From Onchocerca lupi (Eukaryota > Nematoda > Chromadorea > Rhabditida > Onchocercidae): a DNA stretch of 64,000 nucleotides. This document shows positions 50,030-62,454 of this stretch, in pieces; the stretch's first letter is position 1, and each line of letters opens with the position of its first letter. A model generated the notes under the pieces. The model was not told the DNA's origin, searched no databases, and worked only from the letters and a program-made list of their open reading frames with translations. The translations under genes and the position numbers were made by a program. Where the stretch lies: positions 1-64,000 of the forward strand of contig JAOVVO010000264.1 in NCBI GenBank assembly GCA_028564675.1, given 5' to 3'.

Positions 50030-51500
50030 GCAAACAACAAAAACTCCTCCAACACAATAATTAGATATTCAAAGTTTCCGACCTATTCTAATTTGCATTT
50101 GAAAATAATGAAATGTCGAAATCGATAAGCATTCAGAATCTCCCCCAAGCCAAGGGAATAATGCTAACCTAACACACATCCTGATTCTCATTCATTCGTC
50201 ACAAACTGGATTTTACGACAAATAGCCATCCATCAATTACCAAACGGCCATTCCGTACCTCAGCTCTATTAAGCTACTAAAGTGGAATATGTTTCCGGAA
50301 TGGTTGCCGGTTTTAGATCTCTCCTCTTTCAGGACGCTGTGAAGATTAGAGTCTGGCTTCTTTTGCGACAAATGTGGGAGACGGAGAATTTTGATTCATT
50401 TTACGTGAGGTGTGCTGATTATTTCGTGTATTTTATGTGGGAGATCGCAGGAGGGAAAAGTTTTTAAATTTAAATTTATATGAATTGTAGTGAGAATCAG
50501 CGAGGCAACGATGTATCTAGAGATCTTCTGCGTGAATAACTCTATTCAAAATTTGAGATTATAAATGAAATTGAAAATTGAAAAAATCATGAAATGGCAA
50601 AATTCCTCAGACTTTGAAGGAATTCTTCACTCAATTTTCTGCATAATGTACTTGTGATTTCTTGTGAATGCATATAAAGCAATGAGGTAGTAATTTTCAT
50701 TATAAAGATATATTAGCTCAAATCATAAAAAATCTGTTTTTAGTTTGTGTGGTTTGATTAGGTGGGATTTGGTCCCAAATATGGTAAGAAGAAAAAACAA
50801 ATAACCAACACATAAACCTTTTGTTATGGTTATTACTATATTTATTTTTTGCTTTTGAATGTTGAAAGGGTTATTGCTTTATTCATGAATAATACATTTG
50901 TACGAATGCTTGAACTGATATAAACATGCAAGTGATAAAATCAATGGAAGGCAATAATATCGTCAAAATTGCTCTTTCTTTTGACACTTGAAAAGTAATA
51001 TTTATATTTCTCTGACATAACATATTTATTTCTACTATGTAATTCTAATCAATTTGTTATCATTACTATGTTTTTTTTTTGTATCATCTATTTTGTTTAC
51101 TGCCATATTACAAATAATTTTCTCACTCAAAAATGTGTATGATCACTTTTATACAGCAAAGCCTTTAATTTATAAAATCTGTACTGCAAGGGACAATAAG
51201 GAATGGTTAGTATTGCTTTAGACCTTAGTGCTTACCTTTTACCTGTTCTTGATGGGTATTTACATTGATAACACAAGAAATTGAAGAAGATAATCTCAGA
51301 AGGATTAGTGGCATCAGGCAATGTACAAGTTTTATATAGACCTTCAAACAATCTTTTGTCTTTCTTGAATTTAAATCGCTCAATTTTAGCTGTCTTGTCT
51401 CTGGAACATTTATGACTGGAAATATGTCAGTGGATTGTAGAAATCGGATATTTTTGCTTTAAAAAGATAATTGTAGAAATTTTTTTTCGTTTTGATTTTC
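50030..51500. other. Divergent intergenic region, eIF2B alpha and SWIB gene
   Basis: Contains the start regions of two opposite genes. No known family is visible, but a minus-strand open frame at about 51235-51430 is unusually protein-like and is listed separately. The part near 50100-50460 is less AT-rich than average. Confidence 0.45.
51235..51430 (-). CDS. Candidate small exon, unidentified
   Basis: A minus-strand frame of about 60 codons, without an ATG, is Lys/Arg-rich and contains four cysteines, including HKCSRDK near its start and CYQCKYP near its end; it stops after GKR. A possible acceptor (TTTCCAG) and donor (GTAAAAGG) bracket most of it. A second frame is also open across the same bases, so chance is a real alternative. 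I do not recognise the family. Confidence 0.2.
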
Positions 51501-51502
51501 AG
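51501..51502 (+). promoter_or_regulatory. Probable spliced-leader acceptor of the SWIB gene
   Basis: GATTTTCAG ends at 51502, 38 bases before the ATG at 51541, with no upstream exon seen. Confidence 0.45.
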
Positions 51503-51540
51503 GAAATTATTCGGAAATTCATTTGCCGGCCTTTGCAAAA

Positions 51541-52859
51541 ATGGTGGATGTTAAAGACAGCACCGAATTGCCGGTAGAAGAAGAACGTATACGAGATGCA
51601 GTTGCAAGGCAAATTCAACAGTTCGGTGCGTTATTTTCAATTTTCGTATTTAATTTCGAGTTTTTGAATTGAAAAAGACCATTTGAAATTTAAATGATTT
51701 CCCTATCGAATGATTTTTGTTTCTCTTGGACGTAATGAAGAGGTTTTCTTTAACTTTTAATTTAAAATTATCTTCTGGATTTCGCAGGAATGGATAAATT
51801 GACAAGTCGAATAATTCGAGAAAAACTGAAGGAAACCTTCAATGTCGACTTTACAGATCATAAAGCAGCCATCGATAAAATCACTATGGATGTATGATTT
51901 TGAAATATTATCATAGTAAAAGTTGTATCACTAAAGATGATATTTCGAAATTTTTCTCACTTTACCGCAACTTTTTGTTTCATTCATAATTATTGAAGAT
52001 AATTGAAACAAACACTGTCGAGAAGGCAAAGTCAGAAGCAGATAATAAATCGGATTCGGAATCAGATGATGGAATTGTTTTCACAGATCGCGCACCGAGA
52101 AGGAAAGTTAAGGTTTGCTCATTTGTTTTCATTGCCTAATTTCATAATTTCGTTAATTTCTAGCAATTTTCGAATGAAAGAGTTTTGCATCTTATGCTAA
52201 CTATGTTTAATTACATTTCTTAGAAATCTGTAAATTTTCAGTTATATTCCAACATATATCATATATATTTTACCAAGATCTATTTTAATGTTGGTCTAAA
52301 TTTGGATCTTTTTTTTTTTAACATTGAAAACTTTTAGGAAACTAGAAAACGAAAATCTTCAGAATCAGATGCGGAGTTGCTGGAAGTTGGACAGAAAAGG
52401 CGAAGAGCAGCAGTAACAGCAAAACAAACTACCAAAAAAAGGAATAAAGGAAGTACTGAAAGTGGATCAAAGCCTCGTAAAAAGAAGGTTTGAAATTTAC
52501 CTATTGCATTATTTATAACTGTGGAATTCTCCACATGATGTGATCATGACATCTCCAAATTGGTAAAGAGTTGCAGTGATCAAAAGAATGTTCTTATGAG
52601 AAGAAAAATGATATTTTAGGCTCAAATTGAGCTCAGTGTTTTAGCTTTTAATATCATTAACTACTTCCTAATGAACAGTATATATCTTGTTCAGTATTAT
52701 TTAGAGAAGCGATTAAATCTTGTAACTTTAGGCTGAGTAATCAAACTTTACATTGTATAACAGAGTAGTTGAGGTGGAACTGCGTAATTAATGATTTTTG
52801 CTTTTATTATTGTTTTATACATTCGCATTTCACTCTTTTCATTTTCTTTTTTTTTCTTT

Positions 52860-52901
<42 letters not shown>

Positions 52902-53657
52902 AGATTTCACTCATTTAGCTGTCTCTTGTTTTTTTCACATTTTTCTCTTTTTTACGAACTATTACATATTTTTCTTGATCCTAAAATTCCTTGTATTTAT
53001 TTCTGCTCGTTTTTTTTTCTTTTTGAGTTCAATTATTATTGTTATTTTTATCTTCAGGGTCCATATAATGTTTACTGCGCACTGACAGAAGATCTTGCTG
53101 CAGTTTGTGGCAAACGGTATATGCGACGTTGTGACGTGATCAAAGCAATGTGGGCATATTTTCGAAGCAATAATTTACTTGATCCAAAAGTACGTTGTTT
53201 TTGTTTAAATAACTGTATGTTATGTAATGCAGAAGTTTCTTTATTACATTTTAAATCGTAAATATATAATCATTTATCCTTTCTACTTCAGACGCAAAAA
53301 AATTTTCATATCATATAATTTTCATATGTTTTTTAGGATAAACGCTATGTGTTGCCCGATGAACTTCTGATGAAGATTTTCAAAAGGCGTTTTCTTGCTT
53401 TTGGCTTAATGAAGGATCTTGCTCCTCATATCATTGAGCCAAAATTTTTGGATGAGGAAGAACGAGCTGCTTTGGAAAAATTTGAAGCGGAAGAAGAAGC
53501 GCGTTTGGAAGCTGAGAACAATAATGATAATGTTAGTAGTGGTGACGGAAATGTAAAGCAGGATGGTGATAATGCCAAAAAAGAAGATGATGCTGAAGAA
53601 AATAATGATGAAGAAGAAGGTGATGATGATGACGAAAATGAAAGCAAATCACAATAA
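51541..53657 (+). CDS. DEK_C and SWIB domain nuclear protein
   Basis: Chromatin-associated protein with the DEK C-terminal-type fold and a SWIB/MDM2 domain, the combination seen in UAF30/TRI1-type factors. Exons: 51541-51625, 51788-51891, about 51999-52112, 52338-52487, 53058-53189, 53337-53657; 301 residues. DEK_C is about 12-66 (DAVARQIQQFG, LTSRIIREKLKETF). A basic, nuclear-localisation-like stretch follows (about 95-151, rich in KRK and KKK). SWIB is about 153-230 (YCALTEDLAAVCGKRYM, VIKAMWAYFRSNNLLDPK, DKRYVLPDELLMKIF). The last about 60 residues are almost all Asp, Glu and Asn. The exon 3 acceptor is weak (GAAG), so its left edge may be slightly off. Intron 4 carries a 38-base T run. 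Sequence alone does not reveal which complex it joins. Confidence 0.9.
52862..52899. repeat. Poly-T run of 38 bases
   Basis: A pure T homopolymer in intron 4 of the SWIB gene, followed by GCAG. It creates the phenylalanine-rich open frame at 52791-53261, which is not a protein. Confidence 0.9.
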
Positions 53658-54231
53658 CTTTTAAAGTTTTTCTTTCCAAAGATAGTTAATAATGATGGTT
53701 CAGTTTTAGAGAGATTCGATTATTTGTTTTCCTATTCATAATTATTTGTTTTCCCTATTCATAATGATTGCCACTCTTTAATCATTACTACCATCAATAG
53801 AAATGGCCAAACATTATCGACTTGATAATTGAATCTAGCATTTCAGCAAATACTCACAAGGTATTCGAAGTAGAGCAATAATTTTACACCATTGATTTAG
53901 GCGCTTTTTATGATTAATACATGCCTCACTGTCTGTTTTTTTTTTTCTCTTTAGATTTATCATCGTGATTGTCTTTTGTAAGCCTCTATTATCTTCATTT
54001 TATATTTCATCTTGTCGTAGATTTTTTTACCTTTTTATCTTCCACAAGTTTCATAAACTGCTAATGAACGAATACCGATGTTACTGGCAGAATCACTTAG
54101 ATGAATGACTGATTTTTTCAGTTTCATTCAGCCTAATTCTTGTCATTACTGCACTTGACGATTACGGTTTACCTCTTTTTGAACATAACTGCTCACCATT
54201 ATTGTCAATTTAATGAACCTGTAGTGGTTGA

Positions 54232-54303
54232 GTTGAATATATAAACAGATACGTTTAAAAGAAAATAGTTGAATAGATAAACAGATACGTTTAAAAAAAA
54301 ATA
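54232..54303. repeat. Two-copy tandem repeat, 36-bp period
   Basis: GTTGAATATATAAACAGATA and GTTGAATAGATAAACAGATA head two 36-base units with only a few differences, both ending in an A-rich stretch. They lie in the likely 3' UTR of the SWIB gene. Confidence 0.7.
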
Positions 54304-54636
54304 CAGCTTTTAGAAAGATTATGATGACAAATTACTATATTTCTGTGTTATATCATGGTGACAAATTATGATATTTTTATAAGTAAGGCAGTTCGTTTTA
54401 TTCATTTTATAATGATTCATATCGTTTTTGAAATATTTTCAAAAGAAAAAAAATAACCAAATATTGATTGTCTGTTTTAGTTAGTACCAGGATATATTTC
54501 ATGTACCATTGAAATGTTTCCCATTTTTAAACAAAGAACTGTATAAAAATTTCATTATTAAAAATGTTTATGTTTCTATTTTTCTTATACATCTTTGTTT
54601 TGTTTTTGTTTTATTATTGTACTGATTTCACCGTTC

Positions 54637-54642
54637 AATAAA
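54637..54642 (+). terminator. Possible polyadenylation signal of the SWIB gene
   Basis: AATAAA about 980 bases after the stop. If used, the transcript would have a long 3' UTR; nearer non-consensus signals are possible. Confidence 0.3.
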
Positions 54643-56509
54643 ATATAAAAGATAAGCTTTAAATAATTGGCAATTCAGTGCATGAAATGGTAAGAACAAC
54701 GGGTGGATTGGCTTTTGAGTTTCTCATAAATAATTGACGCATAAAAGCACTGTATCATTGGCCGAATGATTCGATCGAATTGATAAGACGTTCGCGTTAT
54801 TTCGATTGCATATTTGATAAAACTTTTGCCATTTAATTTATTATTGATATAACAGCGTAGTGATGTAATAGTTCCTTTATTTATTTAATTCGACTGGAGA
54901 ATACGGGATGCGATGACCTTATTTATCAGCAAAATTTCAAAAATTTGCATTACTCTACGATGATTTGTTGAGTAATCCAGTAAATTTAAATCCTTTCCAT
55001 GAAAAATAGAATTGCTTCTCATGATCTATGATTAAAGACCGGAAAAAAAATCAGGAAAAGAATGTCATTTTAAATAATAGCAGCATATTAATCAATTTTA
55101 TGATCTTTAATGTGCCAAAAAAGTGAAAGATTTTTTGTGAAATTTCAAACGAATCAGAAAAAAGAAACAGTCCTTGAAGTTCGAAATATATTTAAACTTT
55201 TCAATCATCTATTCAGCAACAAGATGGAGCACTGAATTGAAAAAGTTCCTGAAGTTCAAAGTAATAATGTATCCAAACATTGTCAACTTAATGAAGCAAC
55301 TTTATGTCCAGAATATCGGACATTATGTTTATAAGGTAGAGATTACGGTAGAGATTCATACGGTAACACTATTATGGTTAGAGATTATATGGTAGAGATT
55401 TATATGATAACACTGTTATGATCGAGGAGATTACTTTTTTGAACTGATTTGTATAATTTTATTCCTTTTAAGTTTAATGAATAGAAACTGCATCATCTGT
55501 TTGGTTGGTACACTGAGAGATACACAAAAATCTAAGATGATCTAGAAAGAGTAAAAAGGGAGAGAGAGAGATATATAAAGGAAGACGGATACGATAACGA
55601 GATCATTTTGAATTCGAAATGCTAGAAAAGGCAATTACTGTAATCTGTTCGCGTAACTTTCTTCAAAATGAGAATTCGTATTTAATTCAGCATTTTCTAA
55701 TTCAACACTAAAAACTTGAATGTTTCGAATTCAATTCTTAAATTTAAGAACCAAATGGATTACATCACTTAAAATAAACCATTTTATAAGTCATTGAAAA
55801 AAAGACTTTAGCAATTATATACATGTTTTCTTTCATCTTTGCTTCATTTTTTAGTACAGAAATACTACCAACAAACAAACAAATAAACAATTTCTCTAAT
55901 AATAGTAATTTAGTAATAATCTAAACTAAATTTTCGAAAAAAAAAAGGACGGCACCGTAGTGAAGCGATCTATTATCGTATTGTACTATCATTTGCACTT
56001 AAAATTAATTGATAAATTCAACAAAATAAAGTAAATTTAAATTTCAGATTTGACAAAACAAATTAAAAAAAAAAAAACAAAAAGTGCAACGCAAAAAAAA
56101 AACCATAACGGTGCACCGGGAAAACATAGATCCCCTGAGGAAAAAAAATTGTCACTTGTGTACCATAACACAAATATCGATTCTTTTCTAAATGATTAAT
56201 TTTATTCCAATATTTTTTTTTTCAACTCAAGATAATAATTTCAAATTTCAAATTATAGAAAGAATCGATTTTTTGCAATCGGAGAGCTTGAAAGATTGAT
56301 AATTGCATAGAAGAAAAATGCAAAAGTTTCGAGAATATTCGTGTCATGATATGCTAATTGAGCATAAAACTCGCTGCTACATACATGGTATATTGAGATG
56401 ATTTCTAGAAAGAGCAAAAAGAAATGAGGATAAAGAAAAGTTAAACAATAATTTCGATGAAAAAAGAAAAAAAAAGACGAATCAAAAATGAAACCGTAAT
56501 TAATTACTG

Positions 56510-59500
56510 CTATAATAATGTATCAGTATCTTCGGGTGATAGATCGGACCTGGTTGGTGTTGATTGATCCGATGTAGTAGAGACCAACGGGGGACGACCT
56601 GAACGATGAGACAGAAGTGAGCGTGAAGTAGTTGGTACCACTGCTGGAGGTGTGGTACTAGTACTAATTAGTGGAGAACTAATATCATCCACTGGACTGT
56701 GACTGCTTGGCAATCTTAATGGTATCAATTCCTCACTTCTGTTTCCCAACTGAAAAATGCATAAATTAGTAAAAAATAGATAAGACTAAAAGTTAAAGGT
56801 CAAACAATTAAAATAGCACCAGGATTTGTTCCAATGAAATATTCTCATTAAAAAATAGCAATGAAAATTATTGCATATTATTTTGATTGGATAGAGTCAA
56901 GAATTTCTGAGAAATATGTTATGCTTGAAACTATTAATTAATTTAGTAATGATCAAGAATCAATCCATTTCAAGACTTTTTGGTATTTCAGGTTCTCCGA
57001 CCATAGCATCAGGTCATAAAAATTATGCTTTCAGAAACTTATCTGATTAAGAATATAAAATAAGTACCCTGAATGGATGAATTCCTGAGGCACTGCGAGA
57101 TGAGTAAATCGTTCGAGCAGAGGTACTTTTTGGCAAATGTCCGGAAGATGAATTTCTTAAAGCATTTTCCGGAACTAGAACCCTCAAGATTCGTTCAAGG
57201 CTACCGTTGATTTTATTTTCCATTTTTTCCAAATGACTGCAAAGATTATATTTCATATAAAATAATTGTTGGATTGGAAAAATTAAAAATTTAAAATCAA
57301 ATTCAAATTAATTTTTTGAAGAAAAGCAAAAGATTCAAAGCAATAAATTAAACAATAGTGACATCCACACCCTTCAATATCAGTGAGCCTCCTCTCCAAT
57401 ATCTGATAGCGAATATCATTGTCTTCAGAACGATTAATCACTGAAAATCAAAAGTTTACGATAAATAGGATGAGGAGAGGTTTTCGGAGAAAATTTTACA
57501 TTTGATAAGTGATTTTCTAATAAACCAGAATCTCTTGTCAGAATAATAGGCATCTCGTTTTAAATAAAACCAAAAAATTTTCCTGTCATCTCATTTTTGA
57601 TTATATAAATTTTAGCAATAACAAATGATAAAATTCATTAAATTCAGATAAAAATAATAAGCAAACAATACAATCCGGAAGTAGCTATTCTCACAAAAAA
57701 TAAAATAGGTAATGAGGGAACAAGAGAAGTAAAATCCGCCAGATCTCAGCAGATGAATAAATGGAAAATGAGGGGAAAAAAAAAAGAAATATAACTTTTA
57801 TAAATTGTACGTAAATTTTATGGTTTGTTTTCATTTTTTGAAAATTTTTTTTTTATCATTAATGAATTCTAATGATCAATATCATGAACGGAGATATACA
57901 TTTTTCTAGACACTTCAGATGATAAGAAGAGAATTAAAGTATAATACCAAAAAATAATAATTTTAATAATTTTATTTTAAGTATTTCTTAATTGGAATGA
58001 AATTGGAAAAGGACCTTATAATACTTCCTTTCATGGTGCGGAAATCTATGCTGTTAACAGTAAAGCAATCAGAAATTAAAAAATATCGAGTGAGAGAATT
58101 AGATTCGACTGAACATACGATGCATGGTTGTTGATAATTATGTGATAAACTTTCTAATAAAAGTTGTGATTATCTTTATCAGCAGAATGCTTTCCACATG
58201 TCGAGGACATGACAACAGCGCTTTACTTGCTTCATCAGGTAAAAAGCTAGATTACTATTAAAAAAGCAAGTGGTGTCTATTAGAAACAACAATTTAGTTG
58301 CGACATTATCCAATTATTCAGTGCAATCGGATATTTTATTTGATATAATGGCGTAATCATAACGTCAAACGTACTCCTACGTCAACTTTCACAGAGTAAG
58401 CTAATATGGTGACGTAATCATACGTCAAATGCACTCGCACGTCAATCTCTAGAGAATAAGCTGAAAATGTAACTGGAACCTATTATTCTAGCGCTATCTG
58501 AACTGCGTAGTCCAGAGCTATTCAAAACAATAAAAGAAATGTTTGTGATATTCGCACTGATTACTAGATGAGATATTTTTTACAAGAAATATTCATGAAT
58601 ATTTATGATTGATGCTTAAAATAGCGTTATTGATTGCTTTTTAAAAATGTCTTTTTCACGACATTTGAGGAACGTTGATTGGCAAGAAAGTTTCTTTGAG
58701 GCGCAAGTGGAAACTTCGAAGGTAAAGGATTTCAAACCGCTGATGCATAAACTATGATATATCTCAAATTAATGTAATTACTAGATTCTCATTATAAAAT
58801 AGCTTGAAACTAACTTAATGGCTCGACCCGAGTAGCGAAATCATCTTTTCTTTCTGTCGAACCTAAAAAATCTCAATTCGAATTTAATTAAATGGGCATA
58901 ATTTTCAAAGTACGAGTTTTTAAAATTCTAAACTTCCTAGACAGATCATTCATTATAAAAATCTCACGGATCAAAAGTTATTGTATAGTTTTTTCTTTTT
59001 AAATTTAACAATTTCCTTAATTTTTGATCATTAAGTTTCAAAATTTTAGCTAATTCTTAAGTGTTTAATTTGATTTGAATGTGACAAACTCAAATTTCGA
59101 GAAAAAAGTTCAACAATGCGATTAATAGTTGCATTTTCTAATTTATCCAATTATTCGGACTATTATACAATTTTTTTATAAATTTTAATAATTCCTTTCA
59201 TCATTTTTTTCCTCTCTTCATATCCTTGCTTTTGATTTTTCTTATTTTTTCAGACCCTTCTTTTTTCTATCATTTCAAATCAGTGTCCAATAAGTTGATC
59301 AATTCCGCAAAACAGATTTGTCAGTAAATAAAAACAAACATAAATATATCAATTCATCTTAATAAGAGAAAATGATCCAAACATAAGTAGAAGTTTTTTT
59401 ATAACCTTCTTGTTGAAGCGAACATATTTTTTCTTTGTCTAGCGATGATGACATTCGCAAAAGTCTCTGTCTATCGATTCGTTTCCTCATCGATTGAGCT

Positions 59501-62454
59501 TCCTAAATCAGTCAAATATCTCAAATTTTTAAAAATAACGAAAGGGAAAAAAAAGAAAAAAAAAGGTAATGTTCATTTAATGATTGAAAGAAAGATTTTT
59601 CATTGCGGAATTTTGTGAAGTTAGTTAAAATGAAATATTTAGAGTGCCAAGTTTCTTTCAGAATAGCTTGAGTACGCAATGAAGCTGTTATATTCGGTAA
59701 AGCGAATGATTGGAGGAATTGCGGAACGAAACGTCTTCAACCGATGATGACTCGTTTGCTTGAATGAAGCATAGACATTGAATGTGGTCCCAAGTGGGCC
59801 ATTTTTGGTGCAGAATTAGCGCTGAGGAATGGACCAAATGTTGAAGATTCAGGATCAATCAGAATTTTTTTTAGAAATATTGATCAACTTTCTCTTATTA
59901 TTTATAAACAATTGAAAGTATCACAAAATTTATGTGAGAAAAAGAAAAAATGGAAGAATATGAAAGGAAAAAAAAGAACTAACATCTCGTAGATTATATG
60001 TAATAGTTAAATTACGACAAAAATTTTCAGCAAATTCAGGATAAATGTCAAGCACATCAAGCAAATCATCCCGTAATATTCTGTGCAAATCACAATAAGT
60101 TAAGGCACGAACGTTGCATGATGATTTGCCGACATCTTCGTGCAGCAATGGATTTTCTCCAAAGATATCATCTTTTCCTGAAAATACTTGACATTATCAA
60201 TTAATTTCAAGTTTACTTAAAGTTCTCTAAGTGAGATATAATATCGTTCAATGATACATTTCATTGTGCTATTATCTATTGTTGAAAGAATAATGGATGA
60301 GAATTATTTGTAGATAATAACTCACCAAGAATGCCCACAACCATATCATCTTTGAGAATTTCCACGGAACCGCGGGCAATAAAATTTAATCCAGTGAGGA
60401 CATCACCTCGATGAACTAAGGTGTCACCTGGTGGTGCATGTGTTGTTCGAAACCTAAAACTGTTTTATATTTAAAGATTCACAAAACACATATTATTATC
60501 TAGCCAGAAAAGAAAAAAGATAATGCTTAAAAATTACACAATAAGTATAATGTTTATGATACAACCAGTTCAATTTAAGTTAATGAGTAACAGTAATGTT
60601 GAAGCTTATAAACCTATTTGCTGAGTCAATTTTTGCTTGAAAATTACAACCATATTATCGAATTTTTTTTTCATTTTTTGATGATTGCTTTTTTTTTGCA
60701 TTACGGTAAATGGAAGTATAGTTTTGGTTTTAACGTTATTTTTACTTATAATTTTGAACTTTGCTTTTTCTTTTTATTTTGTTGTTGATGTTTTTTATAT
60801 TTTCTTTTTATGGTTTTTTCAATATATTTCGTTTGTTTTCTTTTTATTTATTTGTTTTGAATATGTGAATTGATCAAAGAAGTATTAAATGCAAAACAAC
60901 CTCATGCTCAAGGCTCGTAGACAGCCAGGTGAACATCCGGCGAATGCTGGACAATTATTGAGCAAATTTCGATTCAAATGCAGACAAATATCTGCTTGAA
61001 GGCAATCTGGGAAACCTTTCAATACCTGCGAACAATTATTTTTCTAATAACTGATATCTGATAGGCGAAATACCAAAAATACATTTGGTGGAATATCCTA
61101 CTAACAACACGCAGAGGAATTCACATCACAGAAATGATACTAAAAATTGTAAAAAATGACAATATCGATGATTTTTGAAGATAATACGAAATTGGGAATA
61201 ATTTTTTTTAAATAGTTTTTTAAGTAATTTCGAAATAGCACTTACAGTATTCATATCGATACCATTGGTATAAGACCAGGCATGTTGAAAATATTCCTCC
61301 AATCTTTGCCGTAGAGGATTCGGAATTTGATGAAAACGGATAAATTCCCGTAACCTAGACATTTCCGTATGATATCTTGCTGTACCGCTATATAGGCGTT
61401 GTATTATTGCTGATACATTGCCGAATACGGATGCATACATCAATGCTAAAATTTTAGAAAGGCAAATTTTTAAACGAATGAAATAATCAAATTTGAAATC
61501 AAAAAGCTTCATATACTTGAATTCTTTGTTATTTGATATTTCGAAAATTCATGAATTCGAAGTAATTTTGACAAAAAGAAAGAACTAACATCCTAAAATC
61601 ATCATAATAATAGTGAAAATTTTCTCAGAATCTGTAGTAGCAGAAACATTGCCAAAGCCAATTGAGGTGATTGTTGAGAGTGTAAAATAAAGTGATGTAA
61701 CATAGCGTGATTTTAATGACGGTCCACCAGTTGGCATGCTTCCATTTGTTGATATATAAGGTTCATTTAAATGACGTGCTGCAATCAAATTTTATTTTAC
61801 GTGAAGAGAGACCTAAATTATCATTTCACAATATATACTTTTGATAATATCTCTGTATTGTACAAAATGGTTTGTTTATAAACATTTGTGCATGATAAAC
61901 TGAATATATTTCAGTAATGCAGTTCCATGCTGAAGACAGTGGTACTAGATCTGGTTCTTCCAGGCTATCTTCTTCATCTTTCGCCTCTATAAAATGATTG
62001 TCTTCTCAGAGAAAATTCGAGTAAGTTTTTTGAAATTCTCCAATAATAAACCGTCAACAAAATAAAACAAGTTAAATATCGCAAAACTTGTTCAATGCAA
62101 AAGTTTTACCCTGAATTCCCATGCAACTTTATGGGAATCAGATGGATATATTAAATAGACTTTTCGGCATAATTATTTCGCACCTTCTACAGTATCCTAC
62201 AGTATCCTATTGCTGAAATAAAAATTCAAATAAACGATACCAAGCTGATGCAACCATGTGAACTCTTTATGAGGCAATTCAGCACTTCCAATTGCATACC
62301 AAATACAACCGAGCCAATGAGCAATCAATGCAAATGTTGCCATAAGTAGTAGCAAGACAGCAGCACCATATTCGGAATATCGATCCAGTTTCCTGGCTAC
62401 CCGTACTAATCGTAGGAGACGAGCGGTTTTTAATAGTCCGATCAAAGTGGTCGT
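56510..62454 (-). CDS. unc-103: ERG-type voltage-gated potassium channel, C-terminal part (UNC-103)
   Basis: Inwardly rectifying ERG (KCNH2-like) potassium channel that sets excitability of muscle and neurons. The visible exons, in order: 62454-62241, 61778-61590, 61445-61246, 61025-60901, 60453-60326, 60177-59984, 59502-59406, 57440-57371, 57236-57068, 56749-56510. They join in phase to 541 residues plus the stop. Content: S4 (LLKTARLLRLVRVARK), S5 (LIAHWLGCIWYAIGS), the short pore turret, selectivity filter SIGFGN, S6 (LMYASVFGNVSAIIQRLYSG), C-linker, cyclic-nucleotide-binding homology domain (PPGDTLVHRGDVLTG and GKDDIFGEN), a short coiled-coil stretch (ILERRLTDIEG/HLEKMENK) and a Ser/Thr/Pro-rich tail ending DTDTLL. 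Identity to vertebrate ERG in S4-S6 is very high. The EAG/PAS domain and S1-S3 must lie beyond the right edge; I found no such exon in 62455-64000. Confidence 0.95.
58345..58463. repeat. Tandem repeat, about 59 bp x 2, carrying five CRE half-sites
   Basis: Copies at about 58345-58403 and 58404-58463 share GTAATCAT, ACGTCAAA, a middle ACTC-C segment, ACGTCAA and AGA-TAAGCT in the same order. ACGTCA occurs at 58362, 58379, 58422 and 58439, and TGACGTAA at 58410. This is the CREB/ATF/bZIP core. It lies in the 2-kb intron of the ERG channel gene between exons 59406 and 57440. Confidence 0.6.
61864..61986 (-). CDS. Candidate alternative cassette exon of the ERG channel gene
   Basis: Between the exons ending at 62241 and starting at 61778, a minus-strand segment has a good acceptor (TTTTATAG), an open frame of 123 bases in the phase set by the upstream exon, and a donor-like GTACAA leaving the phase the downstream exon needs. 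Inclusion would insert 41 residues, starting with an acidic stretch (AKDEEDSLEEPDLVPLSS), into the S5-pore turret. The canonical protein skips it. Not proven; an accidental open frame is the alternative. Confidence 0.3.

Larger units (their letters stand above)
53658..56509. other. Convergent intergenic region with probable long 3' UTRs
   Basis: Lies between the SWIB gene and the ERG channel gene, both ending here. A 24-base unit with TTATTTGTTTTCC and CTATTCATAAT is duplicated at about 53723-53768, and a 36-base tandem repeat lies at 54232-54303. No additional coding exon is supported. Confidence 0.5.

Noticed and set aside
52791..53261. 156-residue open frame on the + strand
   Set aside because: Its N-terminal half is a translated poly-T tract (phenylalanine run) of an intron; only its end coincides with SWIB exon 5, which is in the same frame.
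53426..53647. 73-residue Ser-rich frame on the minus strand
   Set aside because: Antisense shadow of the Asp/Glu-rich tail of the SWIB protein.
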